A stretch of 64,000 nucleotides of DNA, from positions 372,001-436,000 of the forward strand of contig NZ_CP151762.1 of the NCBI RefSeq assembly GCF_038443675.1, given 5' to 3'. Source of the stretch: Yoonia sp. G8-12. GTDB taxonomy: Bacteria > Pseudomonadota > Alphaproteobacteria > Rhodobacterales > Rhodobacteraceae. The position numbers and the translations under genes are program-made. Shown here in pieces: positions 26,126 through 34,119 of the stretch (position 1 is the stretch's first letter; each line of letters starts with the position of its first letter). Below the pieces are notes generated by a model. That model was given only the letters and a program-made list of their open reading frames with translations. It did not search any database and was not told the origin of the DNA.

Positions 26126-26845
26126 ATGGCGCAGAGGTTACACCCCCAGTGGGATCCGATTGCCGCACGCACGGCCGGTGTCCTCTATCTCTCCATTGCG
26201 GTTTGCGGCGGGTTTAGCATTGGCTATGTCCCCCTGCAGATTGTCGTTGCGGGTGATCCGCTGGCCTCGACCACCAATCTTTTGGCAAATATCGGTCTTT
26301 ATAGATTGGGTATCTTGGCGGACTGCGCGGTGATCTTGTTTGAAATCGCAATCACGGCCATTCTTTACCACCTCTTTCGGCAGGTTGGGCCAAAACTGGC
26401 GACACTCGCCATGCTCGCACGGGCAGGGATGATCGGTGTCATGGGGATCAATCTGATGTTTTGGGTGATGCCTTATATTCTGGAGCAGAACCCGACAGGG
26501 TTCGAAACTGCACAACTGCAGGCGATGGTGCAATTCTGTTTTGATGCGCACGCTATGGGGGTGTTTGTCTGGCAGCTCTTTTTCGGGATGCACCTGTTGG
26601 CGCTGGGGTGCCTTATTCTGAAGTCTTCCATAGTGCCGCATCTGTTGGGATGGGGCCTGACCATCGGTGCCTTTGGCTATCTTATTCAGGGCGTCGTAGA
26701 ACTCACGTTCACTGAGATCGCGCTGCTTGATGGCGGTATCATTGGTCTGCTCGTTGTCGTCACTATCTCGGAGGTCAGCTTTGGTTTATGGCTTCTGATC
26801 CGTGGCGGTCGGTCTTTATCACCTCAATCGGCCCAGACGGAATAA
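26126..26845 (+). CDS. DUF4386 family membrane protein
   Basis: A 239-aa integral membrane protein with six or seven hydrophobic helices, beginning MAQRLHPQWDPIAARTAGVLYLS. The N-terminal RTAGVLYL plus the long pattern of small hydrophobic helices matches DUF4386. The start at 26126 is supported by AAAGGA with a 6-base spacing; ATG at 26120 is too close to it. It is followed 12 bases later by the MDR reductase gene and then the isomerase gene, so these three probably form an operon under the LysR protein. Function unknown. Confidence 0.8.
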   Translation: MAQRLHPQWDPIAARTAGVLYLSIAVCGGFSIGYVPLQIVVAGDPLASTTNLLANIGLYRLGILADCAVILFEIAITAILYHLFRQVGPKLATLAMLARAGMIGVMGINLMFWVMPYILEQNPTGFETAQLQAMVQFCFDAHAMGVFVWQLFFGMHLLALGCLILKSSIVPHLLGWGLTIGAFGYLIQGVVELTFTEIALLDGGIIGLLVVVTISEVSFGLWLLIRGGRSLSPQSAQTE

Positions 26846-26857
26846 GGAGAATTACCA

Positions 26858-27859
26858 ATGTTTGCTTATTCATATTCACGTTACGGTTCTCCTGACGTCT
26901 TGGAGAAAATTGAAATACCGACGCCTGCACCCAAACCGGATGAGGTGCTGATCAAAGTCCACGCCACGACGGTTAGTGCCGCGGATTGGCGCGTGCGTAG
27001 CCTGACACTGCCGAAAGGTCTTGGATGGGCGGGTCGTTTGATGTTTGGCATCACTGGTCCGCGCAAACCGATCCTTGGAACCGATCTTTCCGGCGTGATC
27101 GAAGCGGTCGGTGACAAGGTCACGCAGTACCAGCCGGGCGATGCGGTGATCGGGTTCCCCGGTGCAGATTTGGGCGCACATGCAGAGTTCGTTATTATGC
27201 CCGCTGAAGGCAAGCTTGTGCGCAAACCCGACAACATCAGCTTTGAACAGGCCGCTGCCATCCCGTTCGGCGCGACAACCGCCTATGATTTTCTGGTGAA
27301 CAAGACGCAAATCAAGGCGGGTGACACGGTGCTGATCAATGGCGCATCGGGGTCTGTCGGGTCGGCATGTGTTCAAATTGCCAAGCATCTGGGCGCGCAT
27401 GTGACGGCGGTTAGCAGCGGCAGCAACGTGCAGATGGTCCAGCAGCTTGGGGCGGAGCGGGTGATCGACTACCGGCGCGAAGATGTGACCGCCTTGGGCG
27501 CTAACTTTGACGTGGTCGTTGATGCGGTGGGCACATTGCCATGGTCACGGGCGCAGCATTTGATCGTACCCGGTGGGCGCATGCTGTTGATTGCAGGAAA
27601 AACGTCTGACATAATTTTTGGTGCGCTGAAGGCGCGGATGAAAGGCAAGCGGATGATTGGCGGCGTCGCCAGCGAGAGCCGCGATGTGCTTGCAGCCGTT
27701 GTTGATCTGGCAGAGCGGGGCGTGTTTGCCCCTGTGATTGACCGGTGCTATCCCTTTGATGAAATGCGTGCGGCCCATGCCCACGTCGATACGGGGCATA
27801 AAAAGGGCAATGTGGTCGTGTTTTTCACAGGAAAAAACCAAAGCAACGCATTGGAATGA
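26858..27859 (+). CDS. NAD(P)-dependent zinc-independent alcohol dehydrogenase / quinone oxidoreductase (MDR)
   Basis: A 333-aa medium-chain reductase. The N-terminal GroES-like domain starts MFAYSYSRYGSPDVLEK; the Rossmann domain carries INGASGSVGSACVQIAKHLGA (about 153-173), the AxGxVG-type nucleotide loop of quinone oxidoreductases. The cysteine/histidine zinc ligands of true alcohol dehydrogenases are missing, so a zinc-free reductase is likely. AAGGAG stands nine bases before the ATG. It overlaps the next gene by four bases. Substrate unknown. Confidence 0.9.
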   Translation: MFAYSYSRYGSPDVLEKIEIPTPAPKPDEVLIKVHATTVSAADWRVRSLTLPKGLGWAGRLMFGITGPRKPILGTDLSGVIEAVGDKVTQYQPGDAVIGFPGADLGAHAEFVIMPAEGKLVRKPDNISFEQAAAIPFGATTAYDFLVNKTQIKAGDTVLINGASGSVGSACVQIAKHLGAHVTAVSSGSNVQMVQQLGAERVIDYRREDVTALGANFDVVVDAVGTLPWSRAQHLIVPGGRMLLIAGKTSDIIFGALKARMKGKRMIGGVASESRDVLAAVVDLAERGVFAPVIDRCYPFDEMRAAHAHVDTGHKKGNVVVFFTGKNQSNALE

Positions 27860-29097
27860 GCGATATGAATACGCAGGTTTCGCCCCCCGGACCGGCCGAT
27901 GCGGTAGGGTTCTGGATTGATGACGCCGGGCATCAGGCCTGGCTCGCAGACCAGAGCGACAGTCAGCTCGCGTTCTTTGCGGCCAGTGCCGGAACCGCGC
28001 CGGGGTTTCGTCTGTTGGATCGCGCGGGCGCGACGCTCGGCTCGAATGTACAGGAATTGCATACAACCACGCGCCTTATTCATGCCTACAGCCTTGGCCA
28101 TTTGCGCGGGTATCAAGGTGCGACGCGGATCATTGATCAGGGCATGGCCTATCTTGTCAGCCACCACAAAGACCCCGTGCATGGCGGCTATTTCTGGGCG
28201 TTGTCGGACAATGGTGTGCATGATCCGCGCAAGTTGGCCTATGGTCACGTTTTTGTTCTGCTTGCAGCCGCCAGTGCCAAGATGGCGGGGCACCCCGATG
28301 CAGATGCGCTCTTGGCGGATATCGCGGATATTCTTGACCGGCGGTTCTGGGAAGAAGAGGCGGGGCTGTTCAGGGACGAATGGAACCGCGATTGGACGCC
28401 GTTTTCCACCTATCGCGGCATGAATGCCAATATGCACGGGGTCGAGGCCTTGCTGGCCGCTTACGAGGCCACAGGCGAGGCGCTGTTTCTCAATCGCGCG
28501 GGGCGAATTCTGGATTTCTTTGTGCATCAGATAGCGCCCGCCAACGGTTGGCGTTTGCCCGAACACTATACCGCACGTTGGCAGATTGATCGGGCCTATG
28601 CGGGCAATCACATGTTCCGCCCCGCAGGCACAACGCCGGGCCATGCGTTTGAATTTGGGCGGTTGGCACTTCAGCATTGGGATCTGGCGTGTCGACCTGC
28701 GAATGGTGCGCCAAAAGCCGCGCGACAGCTGATCGAACGCGCCCTAGCAGATGCGTGGCTGCCGGATGGTGGTCTGGCCTATACGCTCGATTTTGATGGA
28801 GCAGTTGCAGACGGCTCACGCTTCTGGTGGCCTGTCACCGAGGCGATTGGCGCAATCTCTGCCCTGATTGTGATGGACCGCCGTGCCGAGGATGAAATCT
28901 GGTACCGGCGGTTGTGGGGCTTTGCGAATGCGCATTTCATTGACCACGCCAAAGGTGGTTGGTTTCCTGCCATTGATGACAAAGATGACCCCACGAGTTC
29001 TATCTTTACTGGCAAGCCTGATATCTATCATTCGTTGCAGGCCTGTTTACTGCCCTTGTCCGGCCGTCTGTCACGTCTCGCACTTGCCGCGAATTAG
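27856..29097 (+). CDS. AGE-family sugar isomerase / epimerase (YihS- or mannose-isomerase-like)
   Basis: A 413-aa (alpha/alpha)6-barrel protein of the N-acylglucosamine 2-epimerase superfamily. Characteristic segments are QELHTTTRLIHAYSLGH near the N-terminus, DPVHGGYFWAL, YRGMNANMHGVEALLAAYEAT in the middle, and GTTPGHAFEFGRLAL and FWWPVTEAIGA, which supply the catalytic histidines and glutamates. It probably interconverts aldoses and ketoses such as mannose and fructose, or glucose. Its start overlaps the MDR reductase stop. Fructose from the upstream polyol pathway is one plausible partner, but this is inference. Confidence 0.88.
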   Translation: MSDMNTQVSPPGPADAVGFWIDDAGHQAWLADQSDSQLAFFAASAGTAPGFRLLDRAGATLGSNVQELHTTTRLIHAYSLGHLRGYQGATRIIDQGMAYLVSHHKDPVHGGYFWALSDNGVHDPRKLAYGHVFVLLAAASAKMAGHPDADALLADIADILDRRFWEEEAGLFRDEWNRDWTPFSTYRGMNANMHGVEALLAAYEATGEALFLNRAGRILDFFVHQIAPANGWRLPEHYTARWQIDRAYAGNHMFRPAGTTPGHAFEFGRLALQHWDLACRPANGAPKAARQLIERALADAWLPDGGLAYTLDFDGAVADGSRFWWPVTEAIGAISALIVMDRRAEDEIWYRRLWGFANAHFIDHAKGGWFPAIDDKDDPTSSIFTGKPDIYHSLQACLLPLSGRLSRLALAAN

Positions 29098-29106
29098 CTA
29101 TTCCGC

Positions 29107-29118
29107 GTTAGCGCTAAC
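29107..29118. promoter_or_regulatory. LacI-type operator before the glycogen operon
   Basis: GTTAGCGCTAAC is a perfect 12-bp palindrome located between the isomerase gene and glgB. A TTGACC at 29126-29131 may be the -35 box. Its form (TTAGCGCTAA with a central CG) is typical of LacI-family regulators of alpha-glucoside use. It differs from the polyol-operon operator, so another regulator, not in the window, should bind it. Confidence 0.6.
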
Positions 29119-29209
29119 AATGTGGTTGACCTTACTGCGCTGCACTGCTTGACTCGCTCCAACCAAGCTGACTTGCTGCGTAGGCAGAGACATTCGCCGG
29201 AGTGACACC

Positions 29210-31408
29210 ATGACAAGTTCTGATCGCGTCGACCGTCCGGATTATTTGACGCAAGATGACTTGGTGGCCCTCAACGGTGGCGGGCACGCGGCGCCCTATG
29301 ATGTGTTGGGGCCCCATAAGAGCGGCGGCAAGCGCTGGATTACCACATTTCAACCTGCTGCGGTCGAGGTGTTTGCGACCGTCGCGGGTAAGGACATACC
29401 ATTGCCACGCATTGCGGGTGATGTCTTTGCCGCCCCCGTGCCGGGCAAGACCTATACGCTGACCATGCGATACCCGGGCGGGAATAGCTTCACGACCCAC
29501 GATCCGTTTTCCTTTGATCCGGTCATGTCCGATTTCGACGAATATTCGATCGGCGAAGGCACCCACAAAGAGCTTTGGCGCGTCCTGGGTGGCCATGTCA
29601 TCAAACATAAAGGGGTCGATGGCACCCATTTCGCTGTTTGGGCCCCAAATGCCCAGCGGGTCGCTGTGATCGGTGATTTCAACACATGGGACGCCCGCAG
29701 GCACCCGTTGCGTCCTATTGGCCAGACAGGCGTCTGGGAGATTTTCGTGCCGCAGGTCGGGGACGGGGCGCTTTACAAGTATCAGGTCATCGGGGCCGAT
29801 GGTCAGGTGCGCGACAAGGCCGATCCCATGGGTTTTGGTTCGCAGCACCCGCCCGAGCAGGCCTCGGTCGTGCGCGATCTGGCGGGCCATGGCTGGAAAG
29901 ATCAGGCATGGATGAAATCCCGCGCCGCGCGTGCCGACCGTGCCAGTGCGATGTCGATCTATGAGGTGCATCTGGGCTCGTGGCGCAGGCGTTATGATGA
30001 TGCGGGACGTCCGCTGAGCTATAAAGAACACGCCCGCGATCTGATTTCTTACGTCAAATACATGGGCTTTACACATATCGAATTGCTGCCGGTGTCAGAG
30101 TTTCCGTTTGATGGCTCTTGGGGCTATCAGCCCGTTGGCCTTTACGCGCCGACGATCCGCTTTGGTCCCCCGAATGAGTTTCGCGATTTGGTCGATGCCG
30201 CACATGCCGCCGATATCGGTGTCCTGCTAGATTGGGTGCCGGGGCATTTCCCGACAGATGCCCACGGTCTGGCAAACTTTGATGGCACGGCCCTTTATGA
30301 ACACGCTGACCCCCGAGAAGGGTTCCATCAGGATTGGAACACGCTGATCCCGAACTACGGGCGGCGTGAGGTGAAGAATTACTTCGTCGCCAACGCGCTT
30401 TATTGGCTGGAAGAATACCATCTGGATGGTTTGCGGGTCGATGCGGTGGCGTCCATGCTTTACCGCGATTATTCGCGCAACGACGGTGAATGGGTGCCCA
30501 ACAAAGATGGCGGGCGCGAGAACTATGAGGCGATTTCGTTCCTGCAAGATATGAACATCGCAGCCTACGGCGCTGACGACAGCATCATGACTGTCGCCGA
30601 GGAAAGCACGTCTTTCCCCGGTGTGTCGCAGCCGGTGCACACCGGTGGCCTTGGCTTTGGGTACAAGTGGAACATGGGCTGGATGAACGACACCCTGCGC
30701 TACATGGAAAAAGACCCGATCTATCGCCAATACGATCACCACCTGATGACGTTCCCCATCGATTGGGCGTTTACCGAGAATTTCATCCTGCCGATCAGCC
30801 ATGACGAGGTCGTGCACGGCAAAGGATCAATGATCGCGAAAATGCCCGGCAATTATTGGGAAAAATTCGCCAACCTGCGTGCTTATTATGCCTTTATGTG
30901 GACGCAGCCCGGCAAAAAGCTTTTGTTCATGGGGTGTGAATTTGCACAACCCGAAGAATGGAACCACGATGCCGAATTGAACTGGGGTGCCGCCGAACAG
31001 CCCGCCAACAAAGGTGTCCAGCAGTTGGTGCGCGATCTGAACCGGCTGTACCGCGACACGCCCAGCCTGCACGTCAAAGACTGCGAGGCGGATGGTTTCG
31101 GGTGGATCAGCAACGATCCAACCCAATCCACCATCGCCTTTATGCGCAATGGCCACGCCGGTGATGCGCCGGTTGTGGTGGTGTGTAATTTTACGCCCGT
31201 GACGCGCGAAGGCTTTGAGGTGGGCGTGCCTGAGGGCGGCTTTTGGGAAGAAGTGCTCAACACCGATGCCGCGATTTACGGCGGCGGCAACCGTGGCAAT
31301 CTGGGAGGATGCGCCACGGAAGAAAACTTTGCTGACGGGCAGGCGCAGTCGATCCGGCTGACGCTGCCGCCCTTGTCGGTGGTCGTTTTGCGCAAGAAAG
31401 CTACGTAA
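29210..31408 (+). CDS. glgB: 1,4-alpha-glucan branching enzyme
   Basis: A 732-aa GH13 enzyme that makes alpha-1,6 branches in glycogen. The N-terminal CBM48 domain has THFAVWAPNAQRVAVIGDFNTWD (about 141-163). The barrel shows GVLLDWVPGHFPTDAHGL, the nucleophile region GLRVDAVASML, the acid/base glutamate in MTVAEESTSFPG, and the transition-state stabiliser LPISHDEVVHGKGS. The C-terminal beta domain ends VVVLRKKAT. Length equals the E. coli enzyme. It is first in the glgB-glgC-glgA-glgX-pgm operon. Confidence 0.96.
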   Translation: MTSSDRVDRPDYLTQDDLVALNGGGHAAPYDVLGPHKSGGKRWITTFQPAAVEVFATVAGKDIPLPRIAGDVFAAPVPGKTYTLTMRYPGGNSFTTHDPFSFDPVMSDFDEYSIGEGTHKELWRVLGGHVIKHKGVDGTHFAVWAPNAQRVAVIGDFNTWDARRHPLRPIGQTGVWEIFVPQVGDGALYKYQVIGADGQVRDKADPMGFGSQHPPEQASVVRDLAGHGWKDQAWMKSRAARADRASAMSIYEVHLGSWRRRYDDAGRPLSYKEHARDLISYVKYMGFTHIELLPVSEFPFDGSWGYQPVGLYAPTIRFGPPNEFRDLVDAAHAADIGVLLDWVPGHFPTDAHGLANFDGTALYEHADPREGFHQDWNTLIPNYGRREVKNYFVANALYWLEEYHLDGLRVDAVASMLYRDYSRNDGEWVPNKDGGRENYEAISFLQDMNIAAYGADDSIMTVAEESTSFPGVSQPVHTGGLGFGYKWNMGWMNDTLRYMEKDPIYRQYDHHLMTFPIDWAFTENFILPISHDEVVHGKGSMIAKMPGNYWEKFANLRAYYAFMWTQPGKKLLFMGCEFAQPEEWNHDAELNWGAAEQPANKGVQQLVRDLNRLYRDTPSLHVKDCEADGFGWISNDPTQSTIAFMRNGHAGDAPVVVVCNFTPVTREGFEVGVPEGGFWEEVLNTDAAIYGGGNRGNLGGCATEENFADGQAQSIRLTLPPLSVVVLRKKAT

Positions 31409-31435
31409 AATAGGGATAGCAGAGGGGGAGACGAC

Positions 31436-32692
31436 ATGCCGACAAAACGTATTACACAAAGGTCCATGGTTTTCGTGTTGGCCGGAGGGCGCGGCAGCCG
31501 CCTGAAAGAGCTGACCGACCGCCGCGTCAAACCCGCGGTGCCCTTTGGTGGCAAGGCGCGGATCATTGATTTCGCCCTGTCCAATGCCGTCAATTCGGGT
31601 ATCCGCAAAATGGCGATTGCCACGCAATACAAGGCCCACAGCCTGATCCGCCACACCCAGCGCGGCTGGAACTTTTTCCGCGCCGAGCGCAACGAGTTTC
31701 TGGATGTGCTGCCCGCGTCCCAGCGCGGCGGAAATGAAAGCTGGTACAAAGGCACTGCCGATGCCGTGACGCAGAACATCGATATCGTGGACAGCTACAA
31801 TGTGGATTACGTGATCATCCTTGCGGGCGATCATATCTACAAAATGGACTATGAAATCATGCTGCGCCAGCACATTGAACGGGGGGCAGATGTGACGGTG
31901 GGCTGCCTGACCGTCCCGCGCCAAGAGGCCAGCGCCTTTGGTGTCATGGACACTGACGCAGACGGGCGCATCACCAGTTTTCTGGAAAAACCTGCTGATC
32001 CGCCCGGCATGCCGGATGATCCCGATATGGCGCTTGCCTCGATGGGGATCTATGTCTTTGACTGGAAATTCCTGCGCGATCTGCTGATCAAAGATGCAGA
32101 AGATCCCAATTCGTCCAATGACTTTGGCAATGATCTGATCCCCGATATCGTCAAGAACGGCAAAGCCATCGCACACCGTTTCGATGAAAGCTGTGTCCGT
32201 GCCGAAGGGGCGCCCGCCTATTGGAAAGACGTGGGCACGGTTGATGCCTTCTGGCAGGCGCATATTGATCTGACCAGTTTCACCCCGGAACTGGACCTGT
32301 GGGACAAAAGCTGGCCGATCTGGACCTATAACGAAAGCGTCCCGCCCGCGAAATTCATCCACGATGAACGCGACAGGCGCGGCATGGCGATTTCGTCGAT
32401 GGTGTCGGGGGGCTGCATCATTTCGGGGACCGAAGTGCGCAATTCGGTGCTGTTTACCAATGTGCACACCAATTCCTATGCCGTGCTGGATCACGCGGTG
32501 ATCCTGCCCGACGTTGTTGTCCATCGCTCTGCCAGACTGCGCCAAGTGGTTGTGGACGGCGGCGTTGTGATCCCCGAGGGGCTTGTGGTGGGCGAGGACC
32601 CGCATGAGGACGCCAAGTGGTTCCGTGTGACAGATCGCGGTATTACGCTGATCACCCAAGATATGCTGGATAAAAGGGCCGCTGCTTTATGA
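31436..32692 (+). CDS. glgC: Glucose-1-phosphate adenylyltransferase
   Basis: A 418-aa ADP-glucose pyrophosphorylase, the committed step of glycogen synthesis. The N-terminal nucleotide site is LAGGRGSRLKELTDRRVKPAVPFGGKARIIDF. The catalytic aspartate lies in ILAGDHIYKMDY, and the glucose-1-P contact region is SFLEKPADPPGMP. The C-terminal left-handed beta-helix part begins at about 300 (SMVSGGCIISGTEVRNSVLF). It overlaps glgA by four bases. It is probably regulated allosterically by fructose-6-P or pyruvate, as usual in alphaproteobacteria. Confidence 0.96.
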   Translation: MPTKRITQRSMVFVLAGGRGSRLKELTDRRVKPAVPFGGKARIIDFALSNAVNSGIRKMAIATQYKAHSLIRHTQRGWNFFRAERNEFLDVLPASQRGGNESWYKGTADAVTQNIDIVDSYNVDYVIILAGDHIYKMDYEIMLRQHIERGADVTVGCLTVPRQEASAFGVMDTDADGRITSFLEKPADPPGMPDDPDMALASMGIYVFDWKFLRDLLIKDAEDPNSSNDFGNDLIPDIVKNGKAIAHRFDESCVRAEGAPAYWKDVGTVDAFWQAHIDLTSFTPELDLWDKSWPIWTYNESVPPAKFIHDERDRRGMAISSMVSGGCIISGTEVRNSVLFTNVHTNSYAVLDHAVILPDVVVHRSARLRQVVVDGGVVIPEGLVVGEDPHEDAKWFRVTDRGITLITQDMLDKRAAAL

Positions 32693-34119
32693 CTAAAGCC
32701 CTCTTTGTCGTGTCGGAATGCGCACCGCTGGTGAAAACCGGCGGATTGGCAGATGTGGCGGGCGCGTTGCCCGGCGCATTGGCGCAGCATAATGTTGCTG
32801 TGCGCGTTCTGCTGCCCGGGTACCGTGTCGTGCTGGGGCAGATTGGCAAGGCAAAGGTGGTGGCAACTTATAAAGACCTCTTTGGCGGGACCGCAAAACT
32901 GCGGGCCTGCACCATCGCGGGGCTGGACCTGCTGATCCTTGACGCCCCCCATCTTTATGACCGCGATGGTGCGATTTATGGCGATGCGACGGGCAGCGAT
33001 TGGCCCGATAACGCCGAGCGCTTTGCCGCCCTGTGCAAAGTTGGCGCAATGATCGCAGCCGATGGTGTTGCAGGTTGGACACCTGACATTGTGCATGGCC
33101 ACGATTGGCAAGCGGGGCTGACACCCGAATATATGCGTGGTTTGGGTGCCGACGTCCCGTTTGTGTTCACCATCCACAACATCGCGTTTCACGGCAATGC
33201 GGATGCGCGCAAGCTCAAGTCGCTCGGCCTTGATCCCGCACGGTTCACGACCGAAGGGTTCGAATTTTGGGGTCACATTTCGGCGCTGAAGGCGGGATTG
33301 GTGGGGGCTGCGAAAATCAACACCGTTTCGCAAACCTATGCCGAAGAATTGCTGACGCCTGAATTCGGCATCGGCATGGATGGTGTTTTGCGCGCGCGGC
33401 AGGCCGATCTCACGGGGATCGTCAACGGGATTGATCTTGATGTGTGGAACCCCGAGACCGACCCCAATATCACCCCCTACAAAACCGCCGCCGGAAAAGG
33501 CGCGAACAAGAACGCGCTGCGCAAGATTTTTGGCCTTGGTAAGGCTGACGGCCCGCTGTGCGTCCTCGTCTCACGCCTGACCGAACAGAAGGGGATCGAC
33601 CTGCTGCTGGATGCCTTGCCCGCGCTGTTGGATCGCGGCGGGCAATTGGCACTGTTGGGGTCCGGCGATCCGAAACTTGAAGTGGCATTGCTGGAAGCCG
33701 CAGCGAACCATCCGAACGTCGCGGTCAAAATCGGCTATGACGAAGCGCTATCGCACAAAATGGTGGCAGGGGGCGACGCGATTTTGGTGCCCTCGCGGTT
33801 TGAACCTTGCGGGCTGACCCAGCTTTACGGGCTGCGCTATGGCGCGCTGCCTCTGGTGGCACTGACGGGCGGATTGGCGGATACGGTCATTAACGCCTCA
33901 CCTGCCGCGCTTGCGCGCGGTGTGGCGACCGGCGTGCAGTTTTTTCCGATCAACGTACAAGCACTGGCCAACGCCTTTACCCGTCTAAGCGACCTTTACG
34001 CCGACACCAAAACGTGGAAATCCATGCAGCGCAACGCGATGAAACAACCTGTTGGCTGGGAAACCTCGGCGGCGGCTTATCAAGCCATATACGCAGGCCT
34101 GACTGAGGCACCATCTTGA
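32689..34119 (+). CDS. glgA: Glycogen synthase
   Basis: A 476-aa GT5 ADP-glucose glucosyltransferase that elongates alpha-1,4 glucan. The ADP-glucose loop KTGGLADVAGALP is at about 16-28. HGHDWQAGLTPEYM, FTIHNIAFHG and the C-terminal RFEPCGLTQLYGLRYG (with the catalytic glutamate in the E-x7-E region) are all intact. The start and the glgC stop overlap (ATGA). The gene is between glgC and glgX, which it also overlaps. Confidence 0.96.
   Translation: MTKALFVVSECAPLVKTGGLADVAGALPGALAQHNVAVRVLLPGYRVVLGQIGKAKVVATYKDLFGGTAKLRACTIAGLDLLILDAPHLYDRDGAIYGDATGSDWPDNAERFAALCKVGAMIAADGVAGWTPDIVHGHDWQAGLTPEYMRGLGADVPFVFTIHNIAFHGNADARKLKSLGLDPARFTTEGFEFWGHISALKAGLVGAAKINTVSQTYAEELLTPEFGIGMDGVLRARQADLTGIVNGIDLDVWNPETDPNITPYKTAAGKGANKNALRKIFGLGKADGPLCVLVSRLTEQKGIDLLLDALPALLDRGGQLALLGSGDPKLEVALLEAAANHPNVAVKIGYDEALSHKMVAGGDAILVPSRFEPCGLTQLYGLRYGALPLVALTGGLADTVINASPAALARGVATGVQFFPINVQALANAFTRLSDLYADTKTWKSMQRNAMKQPVGWETSAAAYQAIYAGLTEAPS

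Noticed and set aside
30827..32659. 610-codon reading frame on the minus strand opposite glgC/glgB
   Set aside because: It is an antisense shadow of conserved glgC codons; no ribosome site and no family resemblance.
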